Shown here one piece after another: positions 1 to 7,841 of a DNA stretch of 64,000 nt; the first letter of the stretch is position 1, and every line of letters starts with the position of its first letter. A program made the position numbers and the translations under genes. The DNA comes from Deltaproteobacteria bacterium. GTDB lineage: Bacteria > Myxococcota_A > Polyangia > Polyangiales > Ga0077539. The notes under the pieces are model-generated. The model saw only the letters and a list, made by a program, of their open reading frames with translations, was not told the DNA's origin and did no database searches. The stretch lies in assembly GCA_016704445.1 (NCBI GenBank), contig JADJAE010000018.1:1-64000 (forward strand). The letters are read 5' to 3'.

Positions 1-838
1 GCACGCGGGGATCGACCCGGCAAGCGCGGAGGACCGGGTGTTGTGGATCTTGGTGGCTCCCCGCACACGCGGGGATCGACCCGACGGGGAAGACCACACC
101 GCGCGACGCCGCCCCGGCTCCCCCGCACACGCGGGGATCGACCCCCGCGGAGGCGAGTGCCCGGGTAGCTGACGGGGCTCCCCGCACACGCGGGGATCGA
201 CCCCGGCGCCGCACCTGCCGGTCGCCCCGCCCCCCGCACGCGGGGATCGACCCCACGTCGCGCTCGGGCCGAAGGGCTGGGCGCGGGCTCCCCCGCACAC
301 GCGGGGATCGACCAGTCGCGGTCGGGCCGCCGATGCAGGGCTCCCCCGCACACGCGGGGATCGACCCCACGCTCCGGGCCCGCGGAAGCGCGGCCCCCCG
401 CACACGCGGGGATCGACCCCGGCCCCGGCCCCTGGCGCGACAGGGGCTCCCCCGCACACGCGGGGATCGACCCCGCCTCCCCGCCGAGCACGCGGAAGAA
501 GCTGCTGGCTCCCCCGCACACGCGGGGATCGACCCCAGCGGGCGACGGGGCGGCCTCGACCGCGGGCGGCTCCCCCGCACACGCGGGGATCGACCCGCGG
601 GATCCTCGCGGCCATCGGCGCGGGCGCGGCTCCCCCGCACACGCGGGGATCGACCCGGTGATTCCCCCGGGAGTCTTCGCCACGGTCAGGCTCCCCCGCA
701 CACGCGGGGATCGACCCCCGCCCGCGCACCTGCTGGTAGGCGCCCGAGGCTCCCCCGCACACGCGGGGATCGACCCGAGACAACGAAGCGTCGGGCGCTC
801 CGAGGATGGGCTCCCCCGCACACGCGGGGGAGGCTCAC
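1..838 (+). CRISPR. CRISPR array, type I-E-like repeats (trailer end)
   Basis: About 15 copies of a 28-29 base repeat with the palindromic core CCCCGCACACGCGGGG followed by ATCGACCC. The first copy (1-18) is cut by the window edge. Full copies begin near 55, 116, 176, 227, 286, 339, 392, 445, 507, 568, 628, 689, 748 and 809. The last copy loses its 3' half after the hairpin, as expected of the leader-distal end, so the leader and oldest-to-newest direction point off the left edge. The repeat resembles the E. coli type I-E form. Ten spacers are 30-36 bases but four (near 204-226, 315-338, 368-391, 420-444) are only about 23-25. One repeat (near 227-253) lacks a CA pair in the loop and has a diverged 5' end. 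No cas gene lies in the window, so activity cannot be judged. Confidence 0.95.
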
Positions 839-888
839 GCGCGCGGATGCGGCGCTACGGCCCTCGCCGGCTGGGCTACGCTCCGGGG

Positions 889-1497
889 ATGTCAGGCGAC
901 GCCGCACGCACCATCGACCCGGAGTTTCCCAACCTCGCGCCCGACGTCGTGGACGGCTACCGCAACGCGCCGGAGACGATGCTCGCGGAGATCATCGACG
1001 GGGAGCTGCTGACGATGCCTCGCCCCCACCGTCAACACGTTCACGCGGCGTCGGCGCTCGGCGAGGAGCTGGGGCCGCCGTTCCGTCGAGGGCGCGGCGG
1101 ACCTGGGGGGTGGGTGATCCTCGACGAACCGGAGCTGCACCTGGGGCCGCTCCCTGACGTCGTGATCCCCGACCTGGCCGGGTGGCGGCGCGAACGCATC
1201 CCCGCAGACTTCCTCGCCGGGACCGAGCCGGCCTTCATACCCCTCGCGCCGGACTGGTGTTGCGAGGTGCTCTCGCCCTCGACGGAGCGGGTCGACCGCG
1301 GGCGCAAGCTGGCGATCTACCATCGGGAGGGCGTCGGCCACGTCTGGCTGGTGTCGCCGACGCTGCGCTCCGTGGAGGTGTACCGCCGGGCGGACATCGG
1401 CTGGCTGTTGGTCGCGACCTTCGAGGGAGACGCGGTCGTGCGCGCGGAGCCCTTCGACGCGGTGCCGCTCGAGCTCGCCGGACTGTGGGCGCTGTAG
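889..1497 (+). CDS. Uma2-family PD-(D/E)XK endonuclease-like protein
   Basis: A 202-residue protein of the Uma2 (DUF820) family, whose members carry a restriction-endonuclease-like fold and are abundant but mostly uncharacterised. Visible family features are the IIDGEL segment near residue 35, the LPDVVIPD acidic pair (D90, D95), the CEVLSPST motif with E126, and K140 in the following RKLAIY helix. These are the expected PD-(D/E)XK-type active-site residues. ATG at 889 is preferred over an in-frame ATG at 847 because it removes a tail derived from the CRISPR trailer and gives the usual family length. It starts about 50 bases past the degenerate last CRISPR repeat. Whether it has anything to do with that array is unknown. 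Confidence 0.85.
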   Translation: MSGDAARTIDPEFPNLAPDVVDGYRNAPETMLAEIIDGELLTMPRPHRQHVHAASALGEELGPPFRRGRGGPGGWVILDEPELHLGPLPDVVIPDLAGWRRERIPADFLAGTEPAFIPLAPDWCCEVLSPSTERVDRGRKLAIYHREGVGHVWLVSPTLRSVEVYRRADIGWLLVATFEGDAVVRAEPFDAVPLELAGLWAL

Positions 1498-1519
1498 CCC
1501 GGCCCCCCTCCCCCTCCGA

Positions 1520-2425
1520 TCAATCCTCGTCAGGAAAGCGCGCCGTCGAGGCGAGCACCAGGTCGAGCGACGACGAGCCCAGCAGGTCGCGCTCGATGGT
1601 GTCGCAGACGCGGCTGAGCGCGAGGTCGTTGGGGTCGTGGCCGAAGGGGTTGTCGAGCTCCTGCCCGATGCCCTCGATCATCAGCACGGCGTACGCGACC
1701 ATCATCGTCACCAGCGGCGTCAGGAACCCGACCTCCTCCACGAGGCTGAGCGGCAGCGTCGCGATGTAGAGCGCCACCATCCGCCGGAGGAGCAGCACGT
1801 AGCCGAGGGGCGTCGGGGTCTTGCGGATGCGCTCGCACCCGCCCAGGCTGTTGACGAGGACCATCACCTCCTCCTCGACCCGCGCGACCATCGGCGGATC
1901 GAGCGCCCCGCGCCGCGCGTAGCCCGCCAGCAGCGACGAGATCTTCTCCGAGGCATAGAGCGGCGGGCTCGGGTGCGCGGCCATCGCGGCGCGCTCGGCC
2001 TCCGGCAGCAGCTTGTCGATCTCTGGCCGCTCGGGCTCCTCCCGGAGCGAGCGTCGGGCGGCGTGCGCGAAGACCACCACCCAGGTCACGAACTCCCTCG
2101 CCTCCCCGACGTCGATGGCGGCGTGGCAGCGGGCCACGCGCCCGAGGTTGCGCGACGCGTTGACGATCGACCCCCAGAGGGTTCGACCCTCCCAGAAGCG
2201 GTTGTAGGAGGTGTTGGTGCGGAAGGCGAGGATCAGCGCGATGACCGCGCCGGAGATCTCGTAGAGCCCGATGTTGAGCACCACGCGGTCGTTGAAGCGA
2301 TGGGCGATCCAGAGGGCGGTGGCGATCAGCCCGAAGACCAGCACCCGGCGCATCAGCCCCGGCGCGAAGGACCCCCGCGGAGACACCAGCATGTGGAGCC
2401 AGTCGGTCTTCGCATAGGAGAGCAC
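1520..2425 (-). CDS. Bestrophin-family (UPF0187/YneE-like) ion channel
   Basis: A 301-residue membrane protein with the bacterial bestrophin signature. An N-terminal helix carries the VLVFGLIATALWIAH segment, then ALILAFRTNTSYNRFWEGR, typical of the family, near residues 62-82, followed by a long soluble helical region and a C-terminal membrane pair around VGFLTPLVTMMVAYAVLMIEGIGQELDNPFG. The ELDNPFG stretch is characteristic. Bacterial members form pentameric ion channels in the inner membrane. The gene is divergent from the DUF4142 gene at 2534, with 108 bases between them. Confidence 0.85.
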   Translation of the reverse strand: MLSYAKTDWLHMLVSPRGSFAPGLMRRVLVFGLIATALWIAHRFNDRVVLNIGLYEISGAVIALILAFRTNTSYNRFWEGRTLWGSIVNASRNLGRVARCHAAIDVGEAREFVTWVVVFAHAARRSLREEPERPEIDKLLPEAERAAMAAHPSPPLYASEKISSLLAGYARRGALDPPMVARVEEEVMVLVNSLGGCERIRKTPTPLGYVLLLRRMVALYIATLPLSLVEEVGFLTPLVTMMVAYAVLMIEGIGQELDNPFGHDPNDLALSRVCDTIERDLLGSSSLDLVLASTARFPDED

Positions 2426-2463
2426 CGGCCCTGGATCGATCCCTCACGAGCGAGCGTCAAGCG

Positions 2464-2479
2464 CGGCACCGCGGATGCA
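2464..2479 (+). promoter_or_regulatory. Possible sigma-54 promoter (weak match)
   Basis: CGGCAC-N5-ATGCA matches 9 of 11 consensus positions of the -24/-12 element (TGGCAC-N5-TTGCA) with the required GG-N10-GC spacing. It would start transcription near 2490, ahead of the gene at 2534. It could be chance. Confidence 0.3.
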
Positions 2480-2533
2480 GCCTCGAAGAACGGCCCTCGG
2501 GCCGACCACAACACGCTCAGGAGGAATGAGGCC

Positions 2534-3130
2534 ATGCGACGATTGCTGCTCGGTGCCCTTGCGGGCGCCTTCATCCTCTCGGGTTCGCTCGCGACGGCGC
2601 AGGACGGCGGGCTCCGCGCCCCGCCGACGGAACAGGTGCCCGGAGGCACCGGCATGGGCGGGCTCGACTCCCCCGACATGACCCTCAGCGAGGGTGAGAT
2701 CGTGGCGACGGTGGCCGCGTTCAACCGCGGCGAGATCACCCTGGGAACCTTCGCGCAGGGCCGCGCTTCCAGCCGCGCGCTGAGGGAGTTCGCTCGCTCG
2801 ATGGTGTCCGAGCACACGGAGGCCGGCACGCGGATGTCGGTGCTCGCGCGGCGACTCAACCTCACGTCCATCGAGGGCACCGAGAGCCTGAGGCTGACCG
2901 CCGAGGCGGCGGCCACCCGGCAGCAGCTCTCTCGCCTCCGCGGCAGCGTCTTCGACCGCGCCTTTCTCGACGCGCAGATCGCGGCCCACGGCGAGCTGCT
3001 CGAGCTGATCGACCACAAGCTGATCTCGTCGGCCCACGCGGCCGACCTGCGCACCGCGCTGCAGAGCGACATCCGACCCATGGTGGCCGCGCACCTCGCC
3101 CACGCTCGCAGCCTTCGCAGGCGGCTGTGA
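2534..3130 (+). CDS. DUF4142 periplasmic protein
   Basis: A 198-residue exported protein. Residues 1-22 form a signal peptide (MRR start, hydrophobic LLLGALAGAFILSGSL, cleavage near ATAQD). The rest is the alpha-helical DUF4142 domain: a FNRGEITLGTFAQGRASSRALREFARSMVSEHTEA stretch, then a second half ending in an AHLAHARSLRRRL tail. The start is fixed by a strong ribosome-binding site, AGGAGGA, at 2519-2525, eight bases before ATG. DUF4142 proteins are ferritin-like four-helix proteins of unknown function, often linked to envelope stress. It converges with the PH-like gene at 3186. Confidence 0.85.
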   Translation: MRRLLLGALAGAFILSGSLATAQDGGLRAPPTEQVPGGTGMGGLDSPDMTLSEGEIVATVAAFNRGEITLGTFAQGRASSRALREFARSMVSEHTEAGTRMSVLARRLNLTSIEGTESLRLTAEAAATRQQLSRLRGSVFDRAFLDAQIAAHGELLELIDHKLISSAHAADLRTALQSDIRPMVAAHLAHARSLRRRL

Positions 3131-3152
3131 ATCACTCCCTCGGTGTCGCGCT

Positions 3153-3171
3153 GCCGCCATGGTGTGGCGGC
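3153..3171. terminator. Bidirectional hairpin between convergent genes
   Basis: A perfect 7-bp GCCGCCA/TGGCGGC stem with a 5-base loop sits in the 55-base gap between two convergent genes. There is no U-tract on either side, so intrinsic termination is plausible but unproven. Confidence 0.45.
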
Positions 3172-3185
3172 GCTGCCGTGCGCGG

Positions 3186-3635
3186 CTAACGGCTGGTGCC
3201 GGCCGGCACCGCCCGCGGCTCGTCGGGCTTCGGCTCGCTCTCCACCGACGACTCGCCCACCCATCGGCCGATCGACATCAAGATCAGGTCGCGCGCCTGC
3301 TCGGGCGTGCGGTCGGAGACCTCGATGATGAGCCGCTTGAACTCGTCGTGCTGGAGATCGATCGCGACCGCCTTCGTGTCGTCGCGCACGTCGCAGAACA
3401 CGTTGCCCGTGCCGTCGGCCATCACGAGCGTACCGGCGAGCACGTTGCCTGGGCTGTGCACCCCGCGAAACTGCGACTCCACCGGCATGTACATCACCTT
3501 CGAGATGTCGGGCCGCGCGGTGACCCCTGTGATGTGCGCGAGGGGAACGGTGATCGAGCTTCGCAGCGCCAGGATCTTGTCGAAGCCCTCGACGGTCACG
3601 AGGAGCGCGCTGTCCTTGATTTCGATTGTTGCCAT
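3186..3635 (-). CDS. PH-like domain protein of unknown function
   Basis: A 149-residue cytoplasmic protein with no signal peptide or membrane helix. The N-terminal 110 residues look like an all-beta PH-like fold: ATIEIKDSALLVTVEGFDKILALRSS, the LAHITGV turn, a central HSPGNVLAGTLVM strand pair and NVFCDVRD. It ends in a helix and a charged, Pro-rich tail. Similar short proteins with a W/L-ALKS, VPLAHV and AGTF pattern are common as uncharacterised genes in actinobacteria and myxobacteria. No catalytic motif is visible. Confidence 0.7.
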   Translation of the reverse strand: MATIEIKDSALLVTVEGFDKILALRSSITVPLAHITGVTARPDISKVMYMPVESQFRGVHSPGNVLAGTLVMADGTGNVFCDVRDDTKAVAIDLQHDEFKRLIIEVSDRTPEQARDLILMSIGRWVGESSVESEPKPDEPRAVPAGTSR

Positions 3636-3733
3636 CGGAGACCTCCGGGGCGATGCGCGACCCCCGCCACACGATGGGACACCGCGTTGCAGACGCCGCG
3701 CCTCAGCTCATGCCTGTTGCCCTCGGGCACGCC

Positions 3734-3739
3734 TGTCAA
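3734..3739 (-). promoter_or_regulatory. Possible -35 box for the PH-like gene
   Basis: A perfect TTGACA on the minus strand about 100 bases before the ATG at 3635. The expected -10 position (CAGGCA) is poor, so this is only a candidate. Confidence 0.25.
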
Positions 3740-3779
3740 TGTGCGGCCCGGTGGCGCACCGCCCTCGGGGAGAGCGCGC

Positions 3780-5696
3780 TCAGGCCTTGTTGGCGAGGGC
3801 GCGCTGCATGAGGTCGGTCATGCGCTGGGCGAAGCGGTGCGGGTCGTCCGGGGTCGAGCCCTCGGTGAGCACCGCCTGGTCGTAGAGGAGCTCGATCCAC
3901 TCATCGAGCGACTCGTCCCCGGCGGCGGCGCGCGCCTGGATGGCCTCCATCAGCGGGTGCGTCGGGTTGAGCTCCAGCACCCGCGCGGACGGCGGCACCT
4001 CGCGCCCGTTGGCCCGCAGCAGGCGCTCCATCGCGGGGTTCATCGCGCCCGGCGGGACCACCAGGCAGGCCGGCGAGTCCTTGAGCCGCGACGAGCTGCG
4101 CACCTCGCGCACCCGCGAGCCGAGCACCGACTTCACCCGCTCGATGAGCGGCTTGATCGCGCCCGCGGCGGCCTCCTCGCTCTGCTTCGCCTCGGGGCTC
4201 GCGTCGAGCTTGAGGTCGGCCATCGCCACGTTGACCAGCTTCTTCCCCTGGAACTCCTTCAGCCCGTCGGCCGCCAGCGTGTCGATGGGATCGAAGAGGT
4301 ACAGCACCTCGTAGCCGCGCTCCCGCAGCGCCTCCAGGTGCGGCGACTTGGCGGCCGCCTGCCGCGTCTCGCCGATGGAGTAGTAGATCGCCTCCTGCCC
4401 CTCCTTCATGCGGCCGACGTACTCCGCGAGGGAGGTGATGCCGTCGCCGTGCGAGCTCTCGAAGCGCACCAGGCTGCCCAGGCGCTCGCGGTACTCGTAG
4501 TCGAGGTGCAGGCCCTCCTTCACCACCTTGCCGAACTGCGCCCAGAAGGTCGCGTAGTCCGCGGGCGAGTCCTTGGCGAGCTCGTCGAGCCGGTCGAGGG
4601 TCTTCTTCGCGACCTGCTTCTTGATGGCGCGCACCACCGCGGAGTCTTGAAGGGTCTCGCGGGAGACGTTGAGCGGCAGGTCGTCGGAGTCGATGAGCCC
4701 GCGCACGAACCGCAGCCAGAGCGGCACCAGCTCGTCGCAGTTGTCCATGATGAAGACGCGCTTCACGAAGAGCTTCACCCCGCGGCGCCCCTCGCCCGGG
4801 GTGTCCATCTCGAAGGGCGGACGCCTCGGCAGGTACAGCAGCCCGGTGAACTCCTGCGAGCCCTCGACCTTGAAGTGCGCCCACGCCAGCGGCTCTTCCC
4901 AGTCGTTGGTGAGGTGCTTGTAGAAGTCCTTGTACTGCTCGTCGGTGATCTCGGCGCGCGGCCGCTGCCAGAGCGCCCGCGCCTGGTTGATCGCCTCGAA
5001 GGCGGGCTCCTCCTCCTTGGGCTCCTCGCCCTCCTTGGGCTCCTCCTTCTCCGCCGCCATCTCGATCGGGTGGCCGACGAAGTCGGAGTACTTCTGCACC
5101 AGGTCGCGGAGCTGCCAGCTCTGGAGGAAGTCCTTCTGGTCCTCCTTGAGGTGGAGGATCACCGAGGTGCCTCGGGTCTCGCGCGTCGCGGACTCGAGGT
5201 CGAAGCCGTCCTTGGCGTTGGAGGACCAGCGCCAGGCCTCCTCGCTGCCCGCCGCGCGAGACACCACCGACACCCGATCGGCCACCAGCCACGAGGCGTA
5301 GAAGCCCACCCCGAACTGCCCGATGAGCGTCAGGTCGGGCTTTCCCCCTTTGGCCTTCAGCGACTCCAGGAACTTCTTCGACCCCGAGCTCGCGATGGTG
5401 CCCAGGTGCTCGATGAGCTCGTCGTGGGTCATCCCCACGCCGTTGTCGTCGATGGTCAGCGTGCCTGCGGCCTCATCGGGGATCAGCCGGATGCGCAGCG
5501 GCTCCTCGCCCATCAGCCCGGCCTCGGTGACCGAGCGGAAGCGCAGCTTGTCGATGGCGTCGGAGGCGTTGGAGATCAGCTCGCGGAGGAAGACCTCGCG
5601 GTGGCTGTAGAGCGAGTGGATCACCAGGTCGAGGACCTGGCTCACCTCTGCCTGGAACGAGTGGTGTTCGGGTGCGTGCGCTTCGGTGGTTCCCAT
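3780..5696 (-). CDS. htpG: Molecular chaperone HtpG (Hsp90)
   Basis: A 638-residue Hsp90 of normal bacterial length. The N-terminal GHKL ATPase domain (about 1-230) shows FLRELISNASDAIDKLRF, DNGVGMT and IGQFGVGFYASW, which bind ATP and form the lid. The middle domain holds the VKLFVKRVFIMD and LPLNVSRE motifs and the C-terminal dimerisation region ends near residue 638. A short acidic linker rich in EEPKEGEEPKEE follows the N-domain. It acts as an ATP-dependent cytosolic chaperone dimer. The coiled-coil gene upstream on the same strand stops 49 bases before this start, so the two could be cotranscribed or use the weak promoter between them. Confidence 0.97.
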   Translation of the reverse strand: MGTTEAHAPEHHSFQAEVSQVLDLVIHSLYSHREVFLRELISNASDAIDKLRFRSVTEAGLMGEEPLRIRLIPDEAAGTLTIDDNGVGMTHDELIEHLGTIASSGSKKFLESLKAKGGKPDLTLIGQFGVGFYASWLVADRVSVVSRAAGSEEAWRWSSNAKDGFDLESATRETRGTSVILHLKEDQKDFLQSWQLRDLVQKYSDFVGHPIEMAAEKEEPKEGEEPKEEEPAFEAINQARALWQRPRAEITDEQYKDFYKHLTNDWEEPLAWAHFKVEGSQEFTGLLYLPRRPPFEMDTPGEGRRGVKLFVKRVFIMDNCDELVPLWLRFVRGLIDSDDLPLNVSRETLQDSAVVRAIKKQVAKKTLDRLDELAKDSPADYATFWAQFGKVVKEGLHLDYEYRERLGSLVRFESSHGDGITSLAEYVGRMKEGQEAIYYSIGETRQAAAKSPHLEALRERGYEVLYLFDPIDTLAADGLKEFQGKKLVNVAMADLKLDASPEAKQSEEAAAGAIKPLIERVKSVLGSRVREVRSSSRLKDSPACLVVPPGAMNPAMERLLRANGREVPPSARVLELNPTHPLMEAIQARAAAGDESLDEWIELLYDQAVLTEGSTPDDPHRFAQRMTDLMQRALANKA

Positions 5697-5706
5697 GGGG
5701 CGAGGC

Positions 5707-5734
5707 TGATAACCAGCCGCGCGCCACGGCTCAA
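5707..5734 (-). promoter_or_regulatory. Possible promoter for htpG
   Basis: TTGAGC and TTATCA separated by 16 bases on the minus strand. The predicted start would fall within a few bases of the ATG. No CIRCE element or clear sigma-32 -10 box is seen. Confidence 0.25.
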
Positions 5735-5745
5735 GCCCTACGGGC

Positions 5746-7347
5746 TCATTCCATGTAAGAAGGCGAGAGGAAGGCGTCGCGCTGGGCCCACAGCTCGTCG
5801 GCCACCTCCGCGGGCACCGCGTCGGTCATCGCCGCGATCGCCGCGTCGACGTCCTCGCCCTCGGCCGCCGGCCGCCCCGCGCGCCGGGCGATCTCGCCCG
5901 CCGCCTGGAGCACCATCCGCGCGGTCATCTGCCCGACCATCCCGCCGAGCGACTGGAGCGCCTCGCCCTGGGCCCGCGCCTCGGACTCCGACTCCGCCCG
6001 CATCACCCGGATCTGCTCCATCGCCGCCGCCAGCTTGCGCGCATAGCGATCGCGGTAGCCCTGAGCCTCCCGCGCCGCCCGCTCCGCCGCCTCGATGCGC
6101 TCCAGCGTGTCCGTCGCGTAGTTGCCGAGCGCCTCCCTGGTCGCCTCCAGCTCCCGCTCCAGGTCCGCCGCCATCGCCTGCGCCGAAGAGACCTCCTCCG
6201 CCGCCTTCGCCTGTGCCGAAGCGACCTCCTCCGCCGCCTTCGCCTGCACCGAGGCGACCTCTTCGGCCGCCCTCGACTGCACCGAGGCGACCTCTTCGGC
6301 CGCCTTCGACTGCACCGAGGCGACCTCCTCGGCCGCCTCCCTCAGCGCCGCCGAGGCCTCGTCCGCCGCCTCCCTCAGCGCCGTCGAATACTCCTGGTGG
6401 ATGGCAGCCACAGCGTCCAGGTGTTCTGCGCGAAGCGACTCCGCGGACAGCTCTCGCGCCTCGTCCATCGCCCGCTTCATGGCCACCGTCGCCTCCTCGG
6501 CGGCGATGCGCGCGGCCCGCTCGGCGGCGAGCTCCTCGGCCTGCTCGTCTTCCATGGCGCGCAGGGCCATCGCGTGCGCCGCCCTCGCCGCCTCGAAGCG
6601 CGACACCAGGGCGTCCTGCGCCGCCTCGGACTCCTCCCGCGCGCGAGCCACCGCAGCAGACAGCTCCGCCCGCACCGCGGACAGCTCCCGGGCGTGGGCG
6701 TCGAGGAGCCGCTGCCGCTCGGCGTTGGCGACGTGCAGCGCCGCCCGCAGGCCCGCCGCGTCGTTGGCGAGCTCGCCCAGCTGACGCCGCGCCTCGTCGC
6801 GCTCCCGGGTGCGCTCGTCGGCGTAGCGCTGCCACTCGTGCACCGTGCCGTCGGCCTGCATCAGCGCGCTGGCCGCGTGCTCTCGCTCCTGGCGCACCGC
6901 CTCGAGGGCGCGGCTCAGCGTGGCCCGCTCGGCCTCGATGGACTGGAACACCCCGTCGCGGGAGCGCAGCCGCTCCTCGAGCTCGGTGCGCTCGCGCTTC
7001 AGCCGCTCGACGACCTCCCTGGCCTCGTGGATGGCGCGGTCGCGCCCGACGTGGTGGGTCTTGAGCGCCAGGATCTCGCTGTCCTTGCGGGCCAGGGCCT
7101 CGCGCAGCAGCGCCAGCCGCCGCCCGGCGCCGTCGCCGTTGCGGGTCGCCTCGTCGAGCTCGCGCTGCGCCCGGTGGAGGGTCTCGACCTCGCGACGGAG
7201 CTGCGCGTTCTCGGTCACGAGCTGGTCGCGGTGCCGCGCGAGCTGCTGGGCCGCCGCGTGCGTCGCCCGGAACTCCTGCTCCGGCACGAAGGACGGCAGC
7301 TCGTTGTGCGTGTCGACCGAGCCCGGGTTTTCGTAGTTCAACGCCAT
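5746..7347 (-). CDS. Long coiled-coil protein with 11-residue repeats
   Basis: A 533-residue protein not assignable to a named family. From about residue 20 to 450 it is nearly uninterrupted Ala/Glu/Arg-rich coiled coil. About residues 330-395 consist of near-identical 11-residue units of the form AAEEVASVQSK, repeated six times. Eleven-residue periodicity favours right-handed or straight coils rather than the usual heptad. The C-terminal 80 residues (GGMVGQMTARMVLQAAGEIA onward) look like a small helical domain. There is no signal peptide or membrane helix, so it is probably a cytoplasmic scaffold. It lies directly upstream of htpG. Confidence 0.75.
   Translation of the reverse strand: MALNYENPGSVDTHNELPSFVPEQEFRATHAAAQQLARHRDQLVTENAQLRREVETLHRAQRELDEATRNGDGAGRRLALLREALARKDSEILALKTHHVGRDRAIHEAREVVERLKRERTELEERLRSRDGVFQSIEAERATLSRALEAVRQEREHAASALMQADGTVHEWQRYADERTRERDEARRQLGELANDAAGLRAALHVANAERQRLLDAHARELSAVRAELSAAVARAREESEAAQDALVSRFEAARAAHAMALRAMEDEQAEELAAERAARIAAEEATVAMKRAMDEARELSAESLRAEHLDAVAAIHQEYSTALREAADEASAALREAAEEVASVQSKAAEEVASVQSRAAEEVASVQAKAAEEVASAQAKAAEEVSSAQAMAADLERELEATREALGNYATDTLERIEAAERAAREAQGYRDRYARKLAAAMEQIRVMRAESESEARAQGEALQSLGGMVGQMTARMVLQAAGEIARRAGRPAAEGEDVDAAIAAMTDAVPAEVADELWAQRDAFLSPSYME
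6177..6345 (-). repeat. 33-base tandem repeats inside the coiled-coil gene
   Basis: About six imperfect copies of a 33-base unit encode the 11-residue repeats. The copies differ mostly at synonymous sites (TCCTCC against TCTTCG), indicating older duplication with purifying selection on protein sequence. Confidence 0.8.
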
Positions 7348-7460
7348 GAAGCTCTCTCACCTCCACGACGGGCCTTGGCCTACATGGTGGGTGCGGGTCC
7401 AGTTTTCGACCGAGATCGCTTTGACGCCTCCCGCCAGGAGCGGTCACGCTCGGGGCCGCC

Positions 7461-7817
7461 ATGACGTACCCCACCCCCGGTCCGAACGTCCCCTACGGCA
7501 TCAACCCCCAGTACGACCCACGGATGGCCCGCGCCGCGCAGCTCGCCGAGAGCGCCCGCAACTGGCTCATCATCTGCGGCATCGGCTGGTTCGTGGGCTT
7601 CATGTGGATCACCGGCCCGCTGGCCTGGTACCAGGCCAACCAGTTCGCCCGAGACTTCCAGACCATGGGCCTCGCGCCGCCCAGCGAGGTCACCAACCTC
7701 CGACTGCTCGGCATCATCACCACCATCGTGGTCGCGGTGGGCTTCCTCTTCCTCATGGTGGCGCTCGCCGTGATGTTCATCGGCTTCGCCTCCTACGGCG
7801 GCTTCAACCCCCGCTGA
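7461..7817 (+). CDS. Small two-helix membrane protein, unknown
   Basis: A 118-residue protein with a Pro/Tyr-rich cytoplasmic N-terminus (TPGPNVPYGINPQYDP). It has two clear membrane helices: residues about 34-54 (WLIICGIGWFVGFMWITGPLA) and about 84-110 (IITTIVVAVGFLFLMVALAVMFIGF). The layout resembles DUF4190-like small membrane proteins but no family is certain. It is convergent with the hybrid kinase gene, with only 24 bases between stops; a short GCCGC/GCGGC hairpin lies in that gap. Confidence 0.75.
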   Translation: MTYPTPGPNVPYGINPQYDPRMARAAQLAESARNWLIICGIGWFVGFMWITGPLAWYQANQFARDFQTMGLAPPSEVTNLRLLGIITTIVVAVGFLFLMVALAVMFIGFASYGGFNPR

Positions 7818-7841
7818 CCCGCCGCTCCCGGCGGCCCTTCG

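Noticed and set aside
333..1157. Proline/arginine-rich frames with repeated SPAHAGIDP or LPRTRGDRP across the start of the window
   Set aside because: They are translations of the CRISPR repeats and spacers, a well-known annotation artefact.
3159..7064. A 1301-residue plus-strand frame over htpG and the coiled-coil gene
   Set aside because: Low-complexity Ala/Arg/Pro sequence antisense to htpG and the coiled-coil gene, typical of GC-rich shadows.
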